NCBI GenBank assembly: GCA_050256015.1
Contig: JBFWIL010000087.1
Coordinates: 1-9,835, forward strand
Source of the DNA: JBFWIL01 sp050256015
GTDB lineage: Bacteria > Bacteroidota > Bacteroidia > Bacteroidales > Prolixibacteraceae
Direction: 5' to 3'
Length of the DNA: 9,835 bases
Under the pieces are notes generated by a model. The model worked only from the letters and a program-made list of their open reading frames with translations, was not told the origin of the DNA and did no database searches. Positions 5,902 through 9,835 of this stretch are shown here, one piece after another. Made by a program: the position numbers and the translations under genes. Positions within the stretch are counted from its first letter, which is position 1, and each line of letters starts with the position of its first letter.

Positions 5902-8058
5902 ATGGAAGTATATAAGACCAGTCAAATCCGCAACATTGCCTTAATCGGGAATGCCGGCTGCGGGAAAACCACCCTCGCGGAAGCCATGCTCTACGAGGGT
6001 GGTGTCATAAACCGCAGGGGAGAAGTAACCGCCAGGAACACCGTATCCGACCATTACCCGATTGAACAGGATTACGGAAACTCCGTTTTTTCATCCGTAC
6101 TTTACGCCGAATACAACCAGAAAAAAATGAACATCATTGATACTCCCGGAATGGATGATTTCCGGGGGGCCGTGATATCTTCCCTACACGTGACCGGCAG
6201 CGCCCTGCTGGTCATCAACACCCCGCATGGCATGGAAGCGGGTACGGAATCCGGATTCCGCCATACCGAAAAAATTAAAAAGCCGGTAATCCTGGTCTTC
6301 AACCAGATGGACAACGAAAACACAAACTTCGAACAAACCGTGGATCAGGCAAAAACACTGATGGGCAACAAGCTTACCTTAGTCCAGTATCCCATGAATG
6401 CAGGCCCCGGGTTTGATGCCATTGTTGATGTGCTGAAAATGAAACTTTACAAATATGCGGCAGACGGAGGAAAACCGGAAATTCTGGAAATACCGGATGA
6501 GGAAAAAGAAAAGGCCGACCAGTTGCACAACGAGCTGGTGGAAATGGCAGCAGAAAATGATGAATCGCTGATGGAGCTTTACTTCGAAAAAGGCTCGCTC
6601 TCGGAAGATGAGATGCGGCAGGGAATTAAACTGGGTATGATTGACCGGAGCCTGTTTCCCGTATTCTGCACAGCTGCCAAAAGGAATATAGGTATAGGCA
6701 GACTTATGGAGTTCATCACCAACATCACCCCTTCTCCGGCCGAAGCCGTGGAACTTCCGGAGTTAAACGGGAAAAATCCACAAATGGATCCCGAAGCCCC
6801 CACTTCCCTGTTTGTATTTAAAACATCCGTTGAGCCCCATGTGGGAGAAGTTACCTTTTTTAAGGTCATGAGCGGAACGGTACGGGAAGGACAGGACCTG
6901 ATCAATTCCAAATCGGGCAACAAGGAACGAATCTCCCAGATTTTTGTCTCGGCAGGGAAAAACCGGGTAAAGGTTCCCGAAATACTTGCCGGAGACATCG
7001 GGACAACCGTCAAACTCAAAGAAACAAAACTAAACCATACCCTCAGCGAAAAGGAAGCAGCCTACCGGTTTGCACCCATCGCATTCCCTAAACCACGGCA
7101 CAGCGTGGCCATAAAAGCCGTAAACGAAGCCGACGACGAAAAAGTTTCCGAAATGTTCCAGAAGCTGCATGACGAAGACCCAACCTTTATTGTGGAATAT
7201 TCCAAGGAACTCAAACAAATGATCGTGCACTGCCAGGGGGAATACCACCTGAACGCGCTGAACTGGTTCTACAAAAACATCTTTAAGATTCCCATTGAAT
7301 TCCAGACCCCGAAAATCCCATACCGGGAAACCATAACCCGTGCAGCCCAGGCCGACTACCGCCACAAAAAACAGTCAGGCGGTGCCGGACAGTTTGGCGA
7401 GGTCCATATGATTATTGAACCTTTTCTGGAAGATGTTCCGCACAAAACGGCTTTTAACCTGAACGGGAAGGAACAGAAGCTATCGGTGCGCGACACCCAG
7501 GAATACCCGCTGGCCTGGGGAGGTAAGCTCATTTTTCACAACTGCATCGTCGGCGGATCAATCGACGCCCGCTTCCTGCCGGCTATTTTAAAGGGCATCA
7601 TGGAAAAAATGGAAGAGGGACCGCTTACCGGATCTTACGCCCGGGATATCCGGGTCTACATTTATGACGGGAAAATGCACCCGGTCGATTCTAACGAAAT
7701 TTCCTTCAAGCTGGCCGGACGCAATGCCTTTTCCAAGGCCTTCCGCGATGCTGCCCCGAAAATACTGGAACCAATCTGCGATCTGGAAGTGAAAGCCCAG
7801 AGCGAAAAACTGGGAGACGTAATGAGCGATCTGCAGGGGCGCCGTGCCCTGATCATGGGCATGGGAAGCGAAAAAGGCTATGAAAAGATCAACGCCCGCG
7901 TGCCGCTGAAAGAAATGTACAAATATGCCACTTCCCTGAGCTCGATCACCCAGGGAAGGGGATCATTCAGCCTGGAACAGTCGGGTTACGAAAAAGTGCC
8001 CCCTGAAATCCAGGAAGAACTGCTGGCCGCTTATGCCGCCGAACAAAATGAGGATTAA
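5902..8058 (+). CDS. fusA2: EF-G paralog (EF-G2 type) with degenerate GTPase motifs
   Basis: This 718-aa protein has all five EF-G domains but an altered G domain. The P-loop GNAGCGKTT (16-24) still fits GxxxxGKT, so nucleotide binding is plausible. The switch I region reads EQDYGNSV (55-62) where EF-G has EQERGITI, G3 is DTPGM (80-84) without the catalytic His, and G4 is NQMD (134-137). Domains II to V are well conserved: KVMSGTVREG (321-330), RHKKQSGGAGQFGEVH (487-502), the domain IV stretch GGSIDARFLPA (551-561) and DLQGRR (643-648) in domain V. Overall it resembles the EF-G2 of Bacteroides thetaiotaomicron, which supports translocation without GTP hydrolysis, is induced on carbon limitation and is needed for gut colonisation. 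Function here is inferred from that likeness. Its start is preceded by A-rich sequence (ACCAATAAAAACCAAAATC). It is transcribed divergently from the exporter operon and ends at a strong terminator, so it is probably monocistronic. It is not a TetM-type protection protein by its motifs. Confidence 0.93.
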   Translation: MEVYKTSQIRNIALIGNAGCGKTTLAEAMLYEGGVINRRGEVTARNTVSDHYPIEQDYGNSVFSSVLYAEYNQKKMNIIDTPGMDDFRGAVISSLHVTGSALLVINTPHGMEAGTESGFRHTEKIKKPVILVFNQMDNENTNFEQTVDQAKTLMGNKLTLVQYPMNAGPGFDAIVDVLKMKLYKYAADGGKPEILEIPDEEKEKADQLHNELVEMAAENDESLMELYFEKGSLSEDEMRQGIKLGMIDRSLFPVFCTAAKRNIGIGRLMEFITNITPSPAEAVELPELNGKNPQMDPEAPTSLFVFKTSVEPHVGEVTFFKVMSGTVREGQDLINSKSGNKERISQIFVSAGKNRVKVPEILAGDIGTTVKLKETKLNHTLSEKEAAYRFAPIAFPKPRHSVAIKAVNEADDEKVSEMFQKLHDEDPTFIVEYSKELKQMIVHCQGEYHLNALNWFYKNIFKIPIEFQTPKIPYRETITRAAQADYRHKKQSGGAGQFGEVHMIIEPFLEDVPHKTAFNLNGKEQKLSVRDTQEYPLAWGGKLIFHNCIVGGSIDARFLPAILKGIMEKMEEGPLTGSYARDIRVYIYDGKMHPVDSNEISFKLAGRNAFSKAFRDAAPKILEPICDLEVKAQSEKLGDVMSDLQGRRALIMGMGSEKGYEKINARVPLKEMYKYATSLSSITQGRGSFSLEQSGYEKVPPEIQEELLAAYAAEQNED

Positions 8059-8083
8059 CACCAGCAGCAGAAAAATCTGAATT

Positions 8084-8118
8084 AAAGTCCGGCTTCCCAA
8101 TGATCCCGGGCTTTTTTT
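8084..8118 (+). terminator. Rho-independent terminator after the EF-G2 gene
   Basis: AAAGTCCGG (8084-8092) pairs with CCGGGCTTT (8106-8114) over 9 bp with one G-T wobble and a 13-nt loop. The stem runs into a stretch of seven T (8112-8118). It starts 25 bp after the EF-G2 stop codon and would separate that gene from the helicase gene downstream. Confidence 0.8.
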
Positions 8119-8207
8119 ATGAACGGCTATTCAAAAAATGCACAGCAGGCAATCCGGAACGCCAGACATTTTCACTCCCGGCGCTATACTTCCGTGGCAG
8201 TAAAATC

Positions 8208-8238
8208 ATTTCCCGAAAATTAATGAAATCCGGGAAAT
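8208..8238 (+). promoter_or_regulatory. Perfect 8-bp inverted repeat just upstream of the helicase promoter
   Basis: ATTTCCCG (8208-8215) and CGGGAAAT (8231-8238) are perfect inverted arms around a 15-bp centre. The right arm ends 6 bp before the -7 box at 8245, so the repeat overlaps the position where a -33 element would lie. No T-run follows, so it is not a typical terminator. It may be a regulator-binding site for the helicase gene; this is inferred from position only. Confidence 0.4.
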
Positions 8239-8244
8239 AGGTTT

Positions 8245-8252
8245 TACCTTTG
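8245..8252 (+). promoter_or_regulatory. Bacteroidota -7 box upstream of the helicase gene
   Basis: TACCTTTG matches TAnnTTTG exactly and is followed by CAGC. No clear TTG or TTTG is found about 19 bp upstream; instead that place is taken by the inverted repeat 8208-8238, which would suit an activator-dependent promoter. Transcription would start near 8258, giving a leader of about 80 nt before the GTG start. Confidence 0.5.
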
Positions 8253-8265
8253 CAGCATAAAGAAA

Positions 8266-8322
8266 ATGCAGCCATTCCGCCAAAGCTATTGTTTAAGCTG
8301 GCCCGGTACGATGCCGGATTAA
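8266..8322 (+). CDS. Possible 18-codon leader ORF before the helicase gene
   Basis: ATG at 8266 opens a frame of 18 codons ending in TAA at 8320-8322, in a different frame from the helicase gene and 17 bp before its GTG. It begins only a few bases after the predicted transcription start. The peptide reads MQPFRQSYCLSWPGTMPD and resembles no family I know. It may be a chance frame; no Shine-Dalgarno is seen. Confidence 0.15.
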   Translation: MQPFRQSYCLSWPGTMPD

Positions 8323-8339
8323 CAAAGAAACCCCACAGT

Positions 8340-9835
8340 GTGAATTATTTGGATGAATTAAATGAGCCCCAGCGGGAAGCCGTAACGGCAACCGATGGTC
8401 CGGCCCTGATCATTGCCGGAGCAGGGTCCGGCAAAACCCGGGTACTTACCTTTCGCATCGCCCACCTGCTTAAACAGGGGGTACGGCCGGGAAAAATCCT
8501 GGCCCTTACGTTTACCAACAAGGCCGCCAGGGAAATGAAAGAACGCATTGCCGGCATGGTGGGGTTCCAGACAGCCCGTCACCTCTGGATGGGCACGTTT
8601 CACTCCGTATTTGCCCGTATTCTCCGACTTGAATCGGAAAGCACCGGTTTCCCCTCAGACTTTACCATCTATGATGCTGCCGACTCCAGGAATCTGCTGC
8701 GAACCATCATCAGGTCCATGCAGTTTGACGACAAAGTGTATAAACCGGGAGTGGTGGCAAGCCGCATCTCTGCCGCGAAAAACAGCCTGATCACCCCCCC
8801 CGCCTACGCCCGGAACAGTCAGGTTGCAGAATACGACCTTAGCATCCGGATGCCACGGATTGCCATGATTTACAAAGAATATGACCGGCGTTGCAGGCTG
8901 GCCGGGGCCATGGATTTCGACGATCTGCTGCTCCGGACCAACATGTTATTTCGGGATCACCGGGAGGTGCTTGAAAAATACCAGCATCATTTCAACTATA
9001 TCCTGGTGGACGAATACCAGGACACCAATTTTGCCCAGTACCTGATCGTAAAAAACCTGGCGGCCCTTCATCAGAATTTGTGCGTCGTCGGCGATGATGC
9101 ACAAAGCATCTATTCTTTCCGGGGAGCACGGATCGAGAATATCCTGAACTTCAAAAAAGATTATCCCGCTTACCGGATTTTCAAACTGGAACAAAATTAC
9201 CGTTCTACACAGACCATTGTAAACGCAGCCAACAGCATCATTGCAAAAAATAAAAAGCAGATCCCAAAAAAAGTATTTTCCAAAAGAAACAGGGGAAACC
9301 GGATCCGGGTTTTTTCGGCCCTGACAGACAATGAGGAAGGCTATTTGATTGCCAGTGAAATCAGTGAAAGCCGCATGCGACTGCATTATGCCTGGCAGGA
9401 TTACGCCATTTTGTACCGCACCAACGCCCAGTCGCGTATCTTTGAAGAAGCGCTGCGCAAACGAAATATCCCTTATAAGATATATGGGGGACTTTCCTTT
9501 TATCAGCGCAAGGAAATCAAGGACCTGCTGGCTTATTTCCGCCTGGTCATTAATCCGCTGGATAACGAAGCCCTGAAGCGGGTAATTAACTATCCGGCCC
9601 GGGGAATCGGGGAAACCTCCCTGGGCAGGCTTGAACAAGCTGCCCTGGCTGAGGATAAAAGCATATTCGAAATTATTACCGAAAGCAAAAAAAATAATCC
9701 TGCGGCTTTAAATCAGGGTATTATAAATAAAATCACTAACATTGCAGCACTAATCAGCCGGTTCTCGACAGCCGCGGCAGAAACGGATGCCTATGAACTG
9801 GCCGGGATGATTGCCACCCAGAGCGGGCTGATCAA
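8340..9835 (+). CDS. pcrA: UvrD/PcrA-type superfamily 1 DNA helicase, N-terminal part, runs off right edge
   Basis: This is a 3'-5' DNA helicase of the UvrD/Rep/PcrA group, acting in nucleotide excision repair, removal of recombinase filaments or replication-fork restart. The visible 498 codons carry the Q motif (LNEPQREAV, Q11), Walker A AGAGSGKT (26-33), motif Ia LALTFTNKAAREMKERI, motif II VDEYQD (D224, E225), motif III VGDDAQSIYSFRGA (from 250) and motif IV LEQNYRS (283-289). No in-frame ATG exists between the upstream stop (8238) and Walker A; GTG at 8340 gives MNYLDELNEPQ, which fits the family N-terminus, so it is chosen as start. The C-terminal motifs V and VI lie beyond the window. 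PcrA and UvrD cannot be told apart with certainty from this part; the general sequence resembles the housekeeping UvrD-like helicase of Bacteroidota. It has its own promoter and is cut off from the EF-G2 gene by a terminator. Confidence 0.92.
   Translation, partial: MNYLDELNEPQREAVTATDGPALIIAGAGSGKTRVLTFRIAHLLKQGVRPGKILALTFTNKAAREMKERIAGMVGFQTARHLWMGTFHSVFARILRLESESTGFPSDFTIYDAADSRNLLRTIIRSMQFDDKVYKPGVVASRISAAKNSLITPPAYARNSQVAEYDLSIRMPRIAMIYKEYDRRCRLAGAMDFDDLLLRTNMLFRDHREVLEKYQHHFNYILVDEYQDTNFAQYLIVKNLAALHQNLCVVGDDAQSIYSFRGARIENILNFKKDYPAYRIFKLEQNYRSTQTIVNAANSIIAKNKKQIPKKVFSKRNRGNRIRVFSALTDNEEGYLIASEISESRMRLHYAWQDYAILYRTNAQSRIFEEALRKRNIPYKIYGGLSFYQRKEIKDLLAYFRLVINPLDNEALKRVINYPARGIGETSLGRLEQAALAEDKSIFEIITESKKNNPAALNQGIINKITNIAALISRFSTAAAETDAYELAGMIATQSGLI

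Noticed and set aside
5902..8058. TetM-type ribosomal protection (tetracycline resistance) protein
   Set aside because: The length and the domain II-V sequence fit the Bacteroidota EF-G2 group; TetM-like proteins keep DTPGH and are shorter.

Overview
The window looks like a chromosomal segment from a member of the Bacteroidota (probably class Bacteroidia). The evidence is a Bacteroidota-type S7 (158 aa), an EF-G paralog of the type known from Bacteroides, gene starts preceded by A-rich sequence instead of Shine-Dalgarno motifs, and several matches to the Bacteroidota promoter (-33 TTTG or TTG, -7 TAnnTTTG). No RNA genes, insertion sequences, CRISPR arrays or prophage genes were seen.

Left part, minus strand (1-2077): the 'str' ribosomal cluster, read right to left as rpsL (S12), rpsG (S7), fusA (canonical EF-G). 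fusA leaves the window at the left edge, so only its first 359 codons are present. A good promoter for this cluster lies at 2196-2225, directly upstream of rpsL.

Middle part, minus strand (2261-5763): a two-gene exporter operon, upstream of rpsL and pointing the same way. The first gene is an ABC transporter with an N-terminal C39 peptidase domain (intact Cys/His/Asp triad). The second, 26 bp later, is a HlyD-type membrane-fusion protein. Such pairs usually cleave and export peptides with double-glycine leaders, but no precursor peptide, maturase or outer-membrane TolC gene is visible here. No terminator was found between this pair and rpsL.

Right part, plus strand (5812-9835): a divergent promoter drives an EF-G paralog (718 aa, EF-G2 type). 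It has lost the catalytic His of the DTPGH motif (here DTPGM) and has an altered switch I. In Bacteroides thetaiotaomicron the equivalent protein is known to support translocation without GTP hydrolysis and to matter for gut colonisation. A clear Rho-independent terminator follows. Then comes a UvrD/PcrA-type DNA helicase gene with a GTG start, which runs off the right edge.

Together, canonical EF-G and its GTPase-motif-degenerate paralog lie about 5 kb apart on opposite strands, with a peptidase-type exporter between them. No wholly new system is evident. The most interesting points are the EF-G2 active-site changes, the inverted repeat at the EF-G2 transcription start, and the orphan C39 exporter upstream of the ribosomal cluster.
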